The position numbers and the translations under genes were made by a program. Positions 15,354-23,605 of a stretch of 64,000 bases of DNA are shown here, one piece after another (within the stretch, counting starts at the first letter, position 1; each line of letters opens with the position of its first letter). The notes under the pieces are model-generated. The model did not search any database, had not been told where the DNA came from, and worked only from the letters and a program-made list of their open reading frames with translations. Source of the DNA: Micromonospora sp. CB01531 (GTDB lineage: Bacteria > Actinomycetota > Actinomycetes > Mycobacteriales > Micromonosporaceae). The stretch covers positions 248,001-312,000 of the forward strand of contig NZ_LWLS01000072.1 of NCBI RefSeq assembly GCF_001905095.1. Direction: 5' to 3'.

Positions 15354-16309
15354 ATGGCCGGGATGGCGCGGCAGGACGAGACCACGGACCCGACGGCGAT
15401 GCGACCCGCCGTCCCCCCGATCGACGTGGCGCTGGTCCGCCGGCCGATCGCGAGCCAGTTTCCGCGCTGGGCCGACCTCCCGGTACGGCCGGTCGCCGTC
15501 GGTGGCTGGGACAACCGGACCTTCCACCTGGGCGATGAGCTGACGGTGCGCCTGCCCAGCGCCGAGGGGTACGTGCCCCAGGTGCGGAAGGAGCAGCGGT
15601 GGCTGCCGGTCCTCGCGCGCCGGTTGCCGCTGCCGGTGCCCACCCCGCTGGCCGAGGGGAAGCCCGGCGAGGGTTACCCGTTCCCGTGGTCGGTGTGCCG
15701 CTGGATCGAGGGCGAGACCGCCGCCACCGACCGGATCGGCGACCCGGTCCGTTTCGCCACCGACCTCGCGGGCTTCCTCGCCGCCCTGCACCGCACCGAG
15801 CCGGCGGGTGGCCCGCCGGCCGGCGCGCACAGCGCGTTCCGGGGTGCCCCGCTGGCCACCTACGACGGTGAGACCCGGCGAGCGGTCGAGCTGCTCGGCG
15901 AACGGATCCCGACCGACACCGTCAACCGGATCTGGGCCAACGCGTTGCGTCCACCTGGACCGGGCCGCCGGTCTGGTTCCACGGCGACGTCGCCTGGGGC
16001 AACCTGCTGGTCCGCGACGGCCGGCTCGCCGCGGTCATCGACTTCGGCTGCTGCGGGATGGGCGATCCCGCCTGCGACCTGGCCATCGCCTGGACGCTGC
16101 TGTCCGGCCCGAGCCGGGCGGCGTTCCGCACGAAACTGGGCGTGGACGAGGCGACCTGGGCCCGGGGGCGCGGGTGGGTGCTCTGGAAGGCCCTCATCAC
16201 CCTCGACAACCCCGATCCGGTCCGCGCCGCCGAGGCCCGGCACATGCTGAATGCCGTCCTCACCGAGTACGCCGAGTCCCCGGCGGGCCAGGGCCGCCCG
16301 GTCGGGTGA
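15354..16309 (+). pseudogene. aminoglycoside phosphotransferase-family kinase, frameshifted
   Basis: The first frame encodes VGGWDNRTFHLGDELTVRLP, VRKEQRWLPVLARRLPLPVP and FPWSVCRWIEGETAATDRIG, the N-lobe of an APH-type small-molecule kinase. At about 15945-15952 (after RIWANAL) the reading frame is lost. It continues one frame over with TWTGPPVWFHGDVAWGNLLV and VIDFGCCGMGDPACDLAIAW, which hold the catalytic HGDxxxxN and the DFG-like metal site, and ends AGQGRPVG. A single missing base (expected GCGTTGGCGTCC, seen GCGTTGCGTCC) explains it. This is either a real inactivating mutation or a sequencing error. If intact it would be a 318-residue kinase, common in actinomycetes and not necessarily a resistance gene. 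Confidence 0.8.
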
Positions 16310-16455
16310 GGGCCGGGATCACTCCTCAGCAGGGCGGGTGAACGCCCCGTCCGGCGCCGCGATACATCGGGGCACCAACTACCCGCTGCGCGGGCAGGCG
16401 GCGCTGCTGGTCGCCAGGTGGCAGCGGCCCGGGCGGGTCGGACTAGGTTGATCGG

Positions 16456-16872
16456 ATGCACCCGATCGCCTGCATCCTGCTGGTCGACCCCGCCGGCCGG
16501 CTGCTGCTCCAGCTCCGCGACGAGCACGCGACGTACCACCCGAACGTGTGGTGCCTGCCCGGCGGGCACTGGGAGGCGGGAGAGACGATCGAGGAGACGG
16601 CGCTGCGGGAGTTGCGGGAGGAGTCCGGGCTGCGCCCGGACGGCCGGCTGCGGCTCTTCACCGAGCAGGAGATTTCGGAAGCCGGCCGGATCAAGCACTA
16701 CTTCTGGGGCACGACCACAGCCGGGCAGGAGGACGTGGTGCTCGGCGAGGGCGCCGCGCTCGTCTTCACCGCCCCGGCGGAGGTCCTGGACGGCCGCCCG
16801 TACACCCCGGGCACCGCGGACGTCCTTGCCCGCTTCCTCGCCTCGCCCGAATACGCCCGCCTCACCCGCTGA
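16456..16872 (+). CDS. Nudix hydrolase
   Basis: A 138-residue protein with a full Nudix box at residues 36-58: GGHWEAGETIEETALREL followed by REESG (pattern GX5EX7REUXEEXGU), where the glutamates bind magnesium. The start MHPIACILLVDPAGRLLLQL and the middle GRIKHYFWGTTTAGQEDV are typical. It hydrolyses a nucleoside diphosphate linked to another group; the substrate is unknown. The ATG lies 147 bases after the frameshifted kinase gene on the same strand. The gene stands alone, with no clear partner. Confidence 0.93.
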   Translation: MHPIACILLVDPAGRLLLQLRDEHATYHPNVWCLPGGHWEAGETIEETALRELREESGLRPDGRLRLFTEQEISEAGRIKHYFWGTTTAGQEDVVLGEGAALVFTAPAEVLDGRPYTPGTADVLARFLASPEYARLTR

Positions 16873-17011
16873 TCCCCCGCCGCGCGCCACGGATGCGGCC
16901 GTGGGCGCAGCTTCACGTGAAAGAGGCCACTCGCCGTCGGTGAGCCCGGCCGCTGCGGCCGGACCGGCCGCAGCGCACCATGGGTGGTCGAAGTGGCGAC
17001 GGGAGGCGGCG

Positions 17012-18190
17012 ATGGCGCGGTGGGGCAGGCTCCGGCCGCTCGGGCTCGGCGGGTCTGACACCACGCCGCGGCCCGGAGCGGCCGTCCGGGCGGCCGTGGG
17101 GCGGCTGCGGCGGGGCTGGCTGCCGGTGGTCGAGGCGACCCTCGCCGCCACCGTCGCCTGGGTCCTCGCCACCCGGTTGGTCGGCCACCCGCAGCCGTTC
17201 TTCGCACCGGCCGCCGCCCTGATCGTGCTCGGCCAGGCCCGTGGCCAACGGCTGCGCCGGGCCGTCGAGGTGGTGCTCGGGGTGGCCGCCGGGGTGCTCG
17301 TCGCCGACCTGGTCGTGCAGGCGCTCGGCCCGCACGCCAGCTGGACCGTCTTCACCGTCATCCTGCTCACCGTGGCCCTCGCGGTGGCGGTCGGCGCCAG
17401 TTCGGTCACCGTGGTGCAGGCCGCCGTGTCCGCCCTCTACCTGGTGGTCGTGGCACCGCCCACCGAGACGCTGGTCCCGTTCCGGTTCGTCGACGCGCTG
17501 ATCGGGGGTGGGGTGGCCATCGTGGCGAGCCTGCTCATCGACGCCCGCCGCCCGCTCGCCCCGCTGGTCGCCGAGTTCCGGCACACGTTCGAGGAACTGG
17601 CCGGGGTGCTCGACGAGATCGCGACGGCGCTCGACCGGACCGACGCCGAGGCGGCGCTGGCCGCGCTGGAGCGGGCCCGGCACGCCGACGCTGGGGTGGA
17701 GCGGCTGCGCGGAGCGGTGCAGGCCGCCGGCGAGGCGCTCTGGCTCCACGTACGCCGCCGGCAGCACCTCGGGCGGCTGCGCTCGGTGGAGAGCTCTATC
17801 CGGCAGATCGACTACGCGGTCCGCAACGTGCGGGTGCTGGCCCGCGCCGCGGTGACCCTCACCCGGGGCCCGGCGCCGGTGCCACCCGAACTGGGCGCCG
17901 CCGTGCGGACCCTGGCCGGGGCGGTCCGCTCGGCCGGGGATGCGCTCGCCGCCGACCTGACCGGGCAGGACGAGATCGCCGACCGGCACGCCGAGCGGGC
18001 GGACGTCGCCGCGCTGGAGGCGGTCCGGGCGGCCGGGCGGCTCTTCACCCCCGGCCAGACGCTGCCCCTCGCCATGATCATCGGCCAGGTCCGGGCCACC
18101 GCGATCGACCTGTTGCGCGGGGTCGGCGCCGACGACGACGCGTCGGTGCTCACCCGGGTCGACACGGCGGTCGCCGGACCCCCGGACTGA
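17012..18190 (+). CDS. FUSC-family (aromatic acid exporter-like) membrane protein
   Basis: A 392-residue protein. Residues 30-170 contain about five hydrophobic helices (VVEATLAATVAWVLATRLVG, PFFAPAAALIVLGQARGQRL, VVLGVAAGVLVADLVVQ, TVFTVILLTVALAVAVGASS, VVQAAVSALYLVVVAPP, FVDALIGGGVAIVASLLIDA). The FAPAAALIVLGQARGQRLRRA motif (given here to its core GQARGQRLRRA) is characteristic of FUSC/ArAE-like proteins. The C-terminal 210 residues are a largely helical cytoplasmic domain. It is likely involved in export or membrane stress; substrate unknown. The ATG with GGGAGGCGGCG upstream is preferred over the far longer open frame starting at 16418. Confidence 0.85.
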   Translation: MARWGRLRPLGLGGSDTTPRPGAAVRAAVGRLRRGWLPVVEATLAATVAWVLATRLVGHPQPFFAPAAALIVLGQARGQRLRRAVEVVLGVAAGVLVADLVVQALGPHASWTVFTVILLTVALAVAVGASSVTVVQAAVSALYLVVVAPPTETLVPFRFVDALIGGGVAIVASLLIDARRPLAPLVAEFRHTFEELAGVLDEIATALDRTDAEAALAALERARHADAGVERLRGAVQAAGEALWLHVRRRQHLGRLRSVESSIRQIDYAVRNVRVLARAAVTLTRGPAPVPPELGAAVRTLAGAVRSAGDALAADLTGQDEIADRHAERADVAALEAVRAAGRLFTPGQTLPLAMIIGQVRATAIDLLRGVGADDDASVLTRVDTAVAGPPD

Positions 18191-18245
18191 CGCCGGACCA
18201 GAGACCGCCGGGGCCCTCGGGGCCGCGAGTCTCCCGACGGTCGTG

Positions 18246-18941
18246 TCAGCCGACCAGCCAGTCCACCGCCCGCTGCCGGATCTCCGCCGGCACCTCGTGG
18301 CCGCCGGGGAACTCGGCGTACTCGGCCGGATAGCCGAGGCTGTGCAGGCGCGGGACCAGCCGCCGGCTGCACACGTCCACCGGCAGCACCCGGTCGTCGG
18401 TGCCGTGCGAGACGAACACCCGCGGCCGGCCGTGGGTGACCAGCGGCGCGGCGAACCCGGGGGAGAAGGCCACGATCGCGTCGACCAGGTCGCCGTTGGT
18501 CAGGCCCAGCGAGAGGGCGTACGACGCCCCGTCGGAGAAGCCGCCCAGGGTCACCCCGGCCATCGGGTACGCCGCGAGGACCGCGCCCAGCAGCGCGTCG
18601 ATCCGGCGGACGTCCGGGCCGTACCCCTCGGCGATCAGGTCCCAGCTGCTCGCGGTGGCCTGCGGCGCGACCAGCAGCAGCCGGTGCGCGTCGGCCAGCG
18701 GGAGCAGCAGGTCCAGCCCCTGCCGGGCCGACCCGCCGGCGCCGTGCAGCAGCACCACCACCCGGTACGGCCCGGTGCCGACGGCCGGCGCGTACCGCAG
18801 CGCCGGCGTCCCGCCCTCCGGATCGGGGACCGACGTCAGCCCGGTCGGGCCGGGCGCGGCCACCACGGCGGGGCGGGCGGTCAGCCGGCCGTGCCGATGC
18901 CCCTCCTCGGGCTGCCGGTGCGGCGGCGCGGGCTCGGTCAA
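18246..18941 (-). CDS. alpha/beta hydrolase (phospholipase/carboxylesterase-like)
   Basis: A 231-residue protein with VVVLLHGAGGSARQGLDLLL (oxyanion HGAGG), nucleophile elbow GGFSDGASYALSLGL (Ser near residue 136), acid site SHGTDDRVLPVDVC and base FPGGHEVPAEI. This is the triad layout of the YpfH/phospholipase-carboxylesterase group of small esterases. No signal peptide; the first 20 residues are His/Pro-rich and probably flexible. It faces the FUSC gene, with 55 bases between the two stops. The product could also act as a general esterase; the substrate is not predicted. Confidence 0.9.
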   Translation of the reverse strand: MTEPAPPHRQPEEGHRHGRLTARPAVVAAPGPTGLTSVPDPEGGTPALRYAPAVGTGPYRVVVLLHGAGGSARQGLDLLLPLADAHRLLLVAPQATASSWDLIAEGYGPDVRRIDALLGAVLAAYPMAGVTLGGFSDGASYALSLGLTNGDLVDAIVAFSPGFAAPLVTHGRPRVFVSHGTDDRVLPVDVCSRRLVPRLHSLGYPAEYAEFPGGHEVPAEIRQRAVDWLVG

Positions 18942-19061
18942 TGCTCGCCCCTCGGTCGTCGGTCGGTCCGCCGGCGCATACCCGGCTGGTGCCGGCTCAA
19001 CCGCCGGGAGCGGCCCGCCGCGCGGGTCCGGCGGCCGCCTCGGCGCTGACCACCCGCCGGC

Positions 19062-20051
19062 TCAGGCGCTCTCCCGGGCGACCAGCGCCGACGGGAACGC
19101 GGTGACCGGCGGTACCCGCCGGCCCTCCAGCACCGCCGTGGCCGCCGCGGTGGCGATCCCGGCGACCGGGTGGGTGGCGGTGGTCAACGCCGGGCTGCTG
19201 ACCGCCGCGTACGGGATGTCGTCGAAGCCGGCCACCGCCACGTCGTGCGGCACCCGGATCCCACGCCCACGCAGCGCGGCGATCGCACCCAGCGCGGTCG
19301 TGTCGCTGGCCGCGTAGATCGCGTCGGTGTCCGGCCAGCGGGTGAGCGCCTCCATCGCCGCCCGGCCGCCCCGCGCGGCGGTGAAGTCGCCGGTCACCAG
19401 ACGCACCGGCAGCCCGGCCGACCGCATCAACGCCTGGTACACGGTCACCGACCGCTCCGCGCAGCTGAGCCAGCGGGGGCCGGTGACCATGACGATCCGG
19501 CGGCGACCGTTGGCGTGCAGGTGGCGCAGCACCGCGTCGGAGCCCGCGGCGTTGTCCACGTCGAAGGCGGGGACGGCCGCCGAACCGATGCCGATCGAGG
19601 CGACCCGGCCGCGGAGCGTGGCGGGCACCGCGTCGAGCATCCGCTCGGTCGTGTTGATCAGCAGCACCCCGCAGACGCTGCGGTCGTCGCCGAGCCGGCG
19701 CAGGCGGGCCGGGGAGCTCAGCGGCAGCCACTCCAGCGCCACCCCGACTCCGTGCGGGGCGCAGAGCCGGGCCGCCGCGCTCACCACCCGGTCCACGTAC
19801 GGGTCGTCGAGGATCGCGGCGTCGGTGCCGGCGACGGCCACCACCAGCCGTACCCCGGCACCCCGGACCAGCGCGCGGGCCGTGGTGTTCGGCACGTAGC
19901 CGAGGCGGTCGGCGGCGGAGGTGACCCGGTCCCGCGCGGCCGGCGAGGCGAACCCGTAGCCGCCCAGCACCCGGGACGCGGTGGCCCGCGACACCCCGGC
20001 CGCCTGGGCGACGTCGTCGAGGGTGGCGGGACGTGCCGTCGGCGTGTCCAT
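19062..20051 (-). CDS. LacI-family transcriptional regulator, likely controlling the divergent MFS gene
   Basis: A 329-residue regulator. The N-terminal helix-turn-helix is ATLDDVAQAAGVSRATASRV with hinge YVPNTTARALVRGAG. The effector domain runs from VRLVVAVAGTDAAILDDPYV to LTTATHPVAGIATAAATAVL, with the usual ASDTTALGAIAALRGRGIRV and DVAVAGFDDIPYAAVSSPAL segments. Length is normal. It diverges from the sugar-type MFS transporter gene at 20211. The 159-base spacer holds two AGCGCT-centred operator-like palindromes, so autoregulation and control of the transporter are likely (inference). The long open frame extending to 21515 is not used because ATG 20051 gives the standard start. Confidence 0.95.
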   Translation of the reverse strand: MDTPTARPATLDDVAQAAGVSRATASRVLGGYGFASPAARDRVTSAADRLGYVPNTTARALVRGAGVRLVVAVAGTDAAILDDPYVDRVVSAAARLCAPHGVGVALEWLPLSSPARLRRLGDDRSVCGVLLINTTERMLDAVPATLRGRVASIGIGSAAVPAFDVDNAAGSDAVLRHLHANGRRRIVMVTGPRWLSCAERSVTVYQALMRSAGLPVRLVTGDFTAARGGRAAMEALTRWPDTDAIYAASDTTALGAIAALRGRGIRVPHDVAVAGFDDIPYAAVSSPALTTATHPVAGIATAAATAVLEGRRVPPVTAFPSALVARESA

Positions 20052-20133
20052 GCGTCGTCCTTCCTTACCGGCCGCGCCCCCCGCGCCGGCCACTGTCGGC
20101 ATCATGCCGCGTCCGGGCCGCCGACGGTAAGGG

Positions 20134-20162
20134 TGATAGCGCTTGCCGTGAGAGCGCTCCCA
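20134..20162. promoter_or_regulatory. two tandem LacI-type operator candidates
   Basis: TGATAGCGCTTGCC (20134-20147) and TGAGAGCGCTCCCA (20149-20162) both centre on AGCGCT, 15 bases apart. The second differs by one base from the perfect palindrome TGGGAGCGCTCCCA, known as the CebR-type operator of actinobacterial sugar repressors. They sit between the divergent LacI gene and the MFS gene, 49 bases before the MFS start. Binding by the adjacent repressor is inferred. Confidence 0.65.
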
Positions 20163-20210
20163 GGTATGGGATGATCGGCGAGCAGCCCTCGGGGGAGAGG
20201 AAGACATCGC

Positions 20211-21449
20211 GTGAGCAGCACCATCGACGCGTCGAGCGTCGACCGGCCGGTCGTGCCCCGGGCGGTCCTGGCCGCCCGGACCGGGGTGGCGGTCGTGTTC
20301 GCCCTCAACGGGCTCGCGGTGGGCACCTGGTTCTCCCGGGTGCCCGCGGTACGCGAGGCGCTGGGGCTCAGCACCGGGCGGCTCGGCCTGCTGCTGATGG
20401 CCTTGTCGGCCGGCGCGGTGCTGGCGATGCCGATGGCCGGGCTCGTCACCCAGCGGCTCGGACCGGCCCGCACGGTGGCGGCCTCGGTCCTGCTCGTCGC
20501 GTTCGGCACGGTCGTCGCCGGCCTCTCCGCCGGCCTGGCCGGGTCGGTGCTGGGGGTCGCCGTGGGCCTCTTCGCCTTCGGCTACGGCTCCGGCACCTGG
20601 GACGTGGCGATGAACGTCGAGGGCGCGGCGGTGGAGAAACGCCTCGGCCGGACCATCATGCCCCGGTTCCATGCCGCTTGGAGCCTCGGCTCGGTGGCCG
20701 GGGCCGGGATCGGCGCCGGGGCGGCCCGGCTGGGCGTACCGGTGGGGGTGCACCTGCCCGCGCTCGCGGTCGTGGTCCTGGTCGGCGCGCTGCTCGGTGC
20801 CCGCGCCTTCCTGCCGGCCCCCGCGGAGGCGGAGGGTACGGCGGACCCGGCGGCCCGGCGCCGGGCGCTGCTGGCCACCTGGCGGGAGCCGCGCACCCTG
20901 CTCATCGGCCTGCTGGTGCTGGTCATGGCATTCACCGAGGGCAGCGCCAACGACTGGCTGGCGGTGGCGTTCGTCGACGGGTACGGCGTCAGCGAGGCGG
21001 TCGGCGCTGTCGTCTTCGGCGTCTTCGTGGTCGGCATGACGCTCGGCCGGACCGTCGGCACGATCGCCATCGACCGGTGGGGGCGGGTGGCGGTGCTGTT
21101 CGGCACCATCGGGCTGGCCGCCGTCGGCGCCGCCCTGGCCGTGCTGGCCGGCTCCGGGCCGCTCGCCGTGGTCGGCGTGGCGCTCTGGGGGATCGGGGCG
21201 TCGCTCGGCTTCCCGGTCGGGATGAGCGCCGCCGCCGACGACGAGGACCGGGCGCCGGCCCGGGTCAGCGTGGTCGCCGTGATCGGCTACACCGCCTTCC
21301 TGGCTGGGCCGCCGCTGCTCGGCTTCCTCGGCGACCACCTTGGCATCCTGCCCGCCCTCGGTGTCGTGCCGCTCCTGCTGCTGCCCACCCTGGCGCTGGT
21401 CCCGGTGCTCCGCCCGCCCGCTCCGGGGACCCCGCCGGGCCAGGGCTGA
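20211..21449 (+). CDS. MFS transporter (FucP/YbjJ-like)
   Basis: A 412-residue protein with about twelve hydrophobic segments. VVFALNGLAVGTWFSRVPAV opens the first helix pair; LLLMALSAGAVLAMPMAGLV and TQRLGPARTV form the loop 2-3 region, and DVAMNVEGAAVEKRLGRTIM follows helix 4. The protein resembles the YbjJ/FucP-like MFS group (predicted sugar or metabolite transport), with 'G-W-F-S-R-V/I-P' early in the sequence. GTG start; the GGGGGAGAGGAAG site lies about 9 bases upstream. It is transcribed away from the LacI gene and probably repressed by it. Substrate unknown. Confidence 0.88.
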   Translation: MSSTIDASSVDRPVVPRAVLAARTGVAVVFALNGLAVGTWFSRVPAVREALGLSTGRLGLLLMALSAGAVLAMPMAGLVTQRLGPARTVAASVLLVAFGTVVAGLSAGLAGSVLGVAVGLFAFGYGSGTWDVAMNVEGAAVEKRLGRTIMPRFHAAWSLGSVAGAGIGAGAARLGVPVGVHLPALAVVVLVGALLGARAFLPAPAEAEGTADPAARRRALLATWREPRTLLIGLLVLVMAFTEGSANDWLAVAFVDGYGVSEAVGAVVFGVFVVGMTLGRTVGTIAIDRWGRVAVLFGTIGLAAVGAALAVLAGSGPLAVVGVALWGIGASLGFPVGMSAAADDEDRAPARVSVVAVIGYTAFLAGPPLLGFLGDHLGILPALGVVPLLLLPTLALVPVLRPPAPGTPPGQG

Positions 21450-21603
21450 TCGACCCGGGCCACGGCCTGTCGCGGTGCCCGGACGGGCCGGATCCGACCG
21501 GAACCGGGTGACCACGGCCGGTCAGCGGACTCCCACGGCGCTCCCAGCCACCTGCCAGGTGATGTTGCTGCACTGGGAGCGACGCCGAGGAGAGGAGGCG
21601 GGC

Positions 21604-21936
21604 ATGGGCTGGTTCAGCCGACGGGGCGCCGACCGGACGACCCCGACCAAGCTCGACCGTGAGGCCACCGCGGAGGACCTGGCCGCGCTGGAGGCCTTCG
21701 TGACCAGCCGCCGCGGGGTGGAGTTCTACCTGGAGCCGGAGACCACCGCCACCGACACCACCGTGGTCGCCATCGCGTACGACGGCGAGTGGATCCGCCG
21801 CCGCACCGGCTCGCCCCGTGCCGCTGGGAAGATCGCCCAGCGGCACGCGATCCCGCTGTACGAGGCGGCCCGCACCGGCTACCCCGAGCGGATGCGGGCC
21901 TGGAACCGGGCCCATCCGGAGCGCCGGGCCCGCTGA
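21604..21936 (+). CDS. small conserved actinobacterial protein of unknown function
   Basis: A 110-residue soluble protein: MGWFSRRGADRTTPTKLDRE, then AALEAFVTSRRGVEFYLEPE, TTVVAIAYDGEWIRRRTGSP and IPLYEAARTGYPERMRAWNR. The compact beta-alpha layout has no catalytic motif. I recognise the type as a small protein found in Streptomyces and Micromonospora genomes but know of no function. The chosen ATG has a very strong GGAGAGGAGG site upstream; an open frame from 21340 overlaps the MFS gene and is rejected. Its 3' end faces the GT87 gene. Confidence 0.8.
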   Translation: MGWFSRRGADRTTPTKLDREATAEDLAALEAFVTSRRGVEFYLEPETTATDTTVVAIAYDGEWIRRRTGSPRAAGKIAQRHAIPLYEAARTGYPERMRAWNRAHPERRAR

Positions 21937-21958
21937 CCGCCGCCGGCGGGGGTCAGCG
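21931..21958. terminator. hairpin between convergent genes
   Basis: CGCTGACC (21931-21938) pairs with GGTCAGCG (21951-21958) around a 12-base GC-rich loop. The hairpin spans the end of the small protein gene and the end of the GT87 gene, so it could serve both as a bidirectional terminator. There is no T tract, as is common in actinomycetes. Confidence 0.4.
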
Positions 21959-23551
21959 GTGCGCGCGGAACGCCGCCGCCAGCTCGTCGTCGTAGGTGGC
22001 GATCGGGCGGCCGTCGGCCGCGTACGCGACCAGCCGGCCGTGCGTCATGGTCGCGGCGCGGAACGAGAAGATCCGGGACCCTGGGTAGGCGTCGAGCAAT
22101 GGGATGGCCCGGGGTGCCCCGCCCGGCGCCGAGTAGTAGGCCAACCGGGCCACCTGCCCGGAGACCACCCCGTTGACCCGGACCTTCGTCGGCTCGACGG
22201 CCGTGCCGAAGGAGACCGCCGCGTCCCCGCCGTACGCGTCGCACTCGGCGGCCCCACGGCAGACGAAGAAGTATCGGGGGTTCGCCACGTCGTCGAGGGC
22301 GTACGCCTTGAACGTGGGGTCCGCGCCGGCCGGGAGCGGCTGCACGGCGAAGAACGCCAGCGTCGCGGCGGCGGCCACGCCCACCCGTAGCCAGGCCCGG
22401 CGGGCGGTGGCCCGGCGGTGTGCCCGGGTGGCGGTGACCGCGACGCCGCCGAACCCGACGAGGCAGAGCGCGCCGACGCCGAGCGCCCGGGCGTTCTCCA
22501 GTAGGAACTGCACGCCGGGCCGGGCGGACACCGGGCCCAGCGCCGCGCCGAGGGATACCACCATGGCCACCAGCAGGGCGGCGCCGGCCATCCGGCGGGC
22601 CACCCCGGACGCGCCGACCAGCAGCATGGCGGCCAGCACCGGCCAGATCTGGTGGTGGGTCCAGGACACCGGGGAGGCGGCCACGGTGGCGCAGCCGACC
22701 AGCACGGCGGCGTGCCCCGGCCGGCGGAGCCCGGTGAGCTGCCGGGCCCGCAGCAGCGCCACCGCGCAGATGACGCCCACCAGCGCGGCCCAGAGCAGCG
22801 GCAGGGTGGCCGGGGCGACGCCGACGCGGAGCAGCATCCCGTGCAGCGACTGGTTGCCCAGCGACGCGAGGTCGCCGATCCGGGAGGTCTGCAGCACCGT
22901 CCCGGTCCAGTAGGTCCAGCTCTCCGCCGGCAACACCGCCGCGGCGACCCCCGCCGCCACCAGGAACGCAGCCGCCGCCCGACCGGCGTCCCGGTAGCGG
23001 CCACTGACCAGGAAGTACGCCACGAAGAGCAGCGGCGTCAGCTTGATCGCCGCGGTCAACCCGACCAGCACCCCGCGCCAGCGGGGCGGAACCACCCCCA
23101 TGCCGTCCAGCAGGGCCAGCAGCACGATGAAGATGCTCACCTGGCCGAAGCGCAGGTTGCTCTGCACCGGCGCGGAGAGCATCAGCGCCGTGGCGACCGC
23201 GGCCACGGCCAGCGGCCGTCGGGACCGCTCGGGCGCCAGCACCCCACCGACCGGTACGGCGATGGCGACCACGGCCACGACCGTCAGCAGCAGCCAGAGC
23301 ACGCCCAGCGCGGGCTCCGGGAGCACGGTGATCGGCGCCAGCACGAGCGCCGCGAACGGGGGATAGGTGAACGGACCCCCGTTCTTCGCGACATACCCGT
23401 ACAGCGGCCGCCCGGCCCGCAGGTCGGTCAGCGCCCCGTAGTAGATGTGCAGGTCGGAGAGGTGGTCGGGGCGTCGTGCCACCAGCCCGACGGAGACCAC
23501 GGCGGCCAACGCGAACCCGGTCCACAGCAGAAGCACCCGGCGGTCCCGCAT
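21953..23551 (-). CDS. glycosyltransferase family 87-like (alpha-mannosyltransferase-like) membrane protein
   Basis: A 532-residue protein with roughly ten helices. The periplasmic loop after the first helix has DLHIYYGALTDLRAGRPLYG and NGGPFTYPPFAALVLAPITV, the GT87/DUF2029 signature of polyprenyl-phosphate-mannose-dependent transferases (D near the first loop, then FTYPPFAA). Later AAIKLTPLLFVAYFLVSGRY and SPVSWTHHQIWPVLAAML also fit the family. The C-terminal 140 residues (DPTFKAYALDDVANPRYFFV, CRGAAECDAYGG) form an extra soluble domain. It would add mannose to a lipid, glycan or protein outside the membrane. The ATG at 23551 is preceded by GGTCGATGC rather than a strong site, so the start is moderately certain. 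Confidence 0.85.
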   Translation of the reverse strand: MRDRRVLLLWTGFALAAVVSVGLVARRPDHLSDLHIYYGALTDLRAGRPLYGYVAKNGGPFTYPPFAALVLAPITVLPEPALGVLWLLLTVVAVVAIAVPVGGVLAPERSRRPLAVAAVATALMLSAPVQSNLRFGQVSIFIVLLALLDGMGVVPPRWRGVLVGLTAAIKLTPLLFVAYFLVSGRYRDAGRAAAAFLVAAGVAAAVLPAESWTYWTGTVLQTSRIGDLASLGNQSLHGMLLRVGVAPATLPLLWAALVGVICAVALLRARQLTGLRRPGHAAVLVGCATVAASPVSWTHHQIWPVLAAMLLVGASGVARRMAGAALLVAMVVSLGAALGPVSARPGVQFLLENARALGVGALCLVGFGGVAVTATRAHRRATARRAWLRVGVAAAATLAFFAVQPLPAGADPTFKAYALDDVANPRYFFVCRGAAECDAYGGDAAVSFGTAVEPTKVRVNGVVSGQVARLAYYSAPGGAPRAIPLLDAYPGSRIFSFRAATMTHGRLVAYAADGRPIATYDDELAAAFRAHR

Positions 23552-23605
23552 CGACCGAGGATAGGACGGGCCGCTGCGTCGCGGGGCCCCCTTCGGGCGC
23601 TGCCG

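Noticed and set aside
15354-16309. Programmed ribosomal frameshift in the phosphotransferase gene
   Set aside because: No slippery run or downstream structure is evident at the break; a single-base deletion or sequencing error is the simpler explanation.
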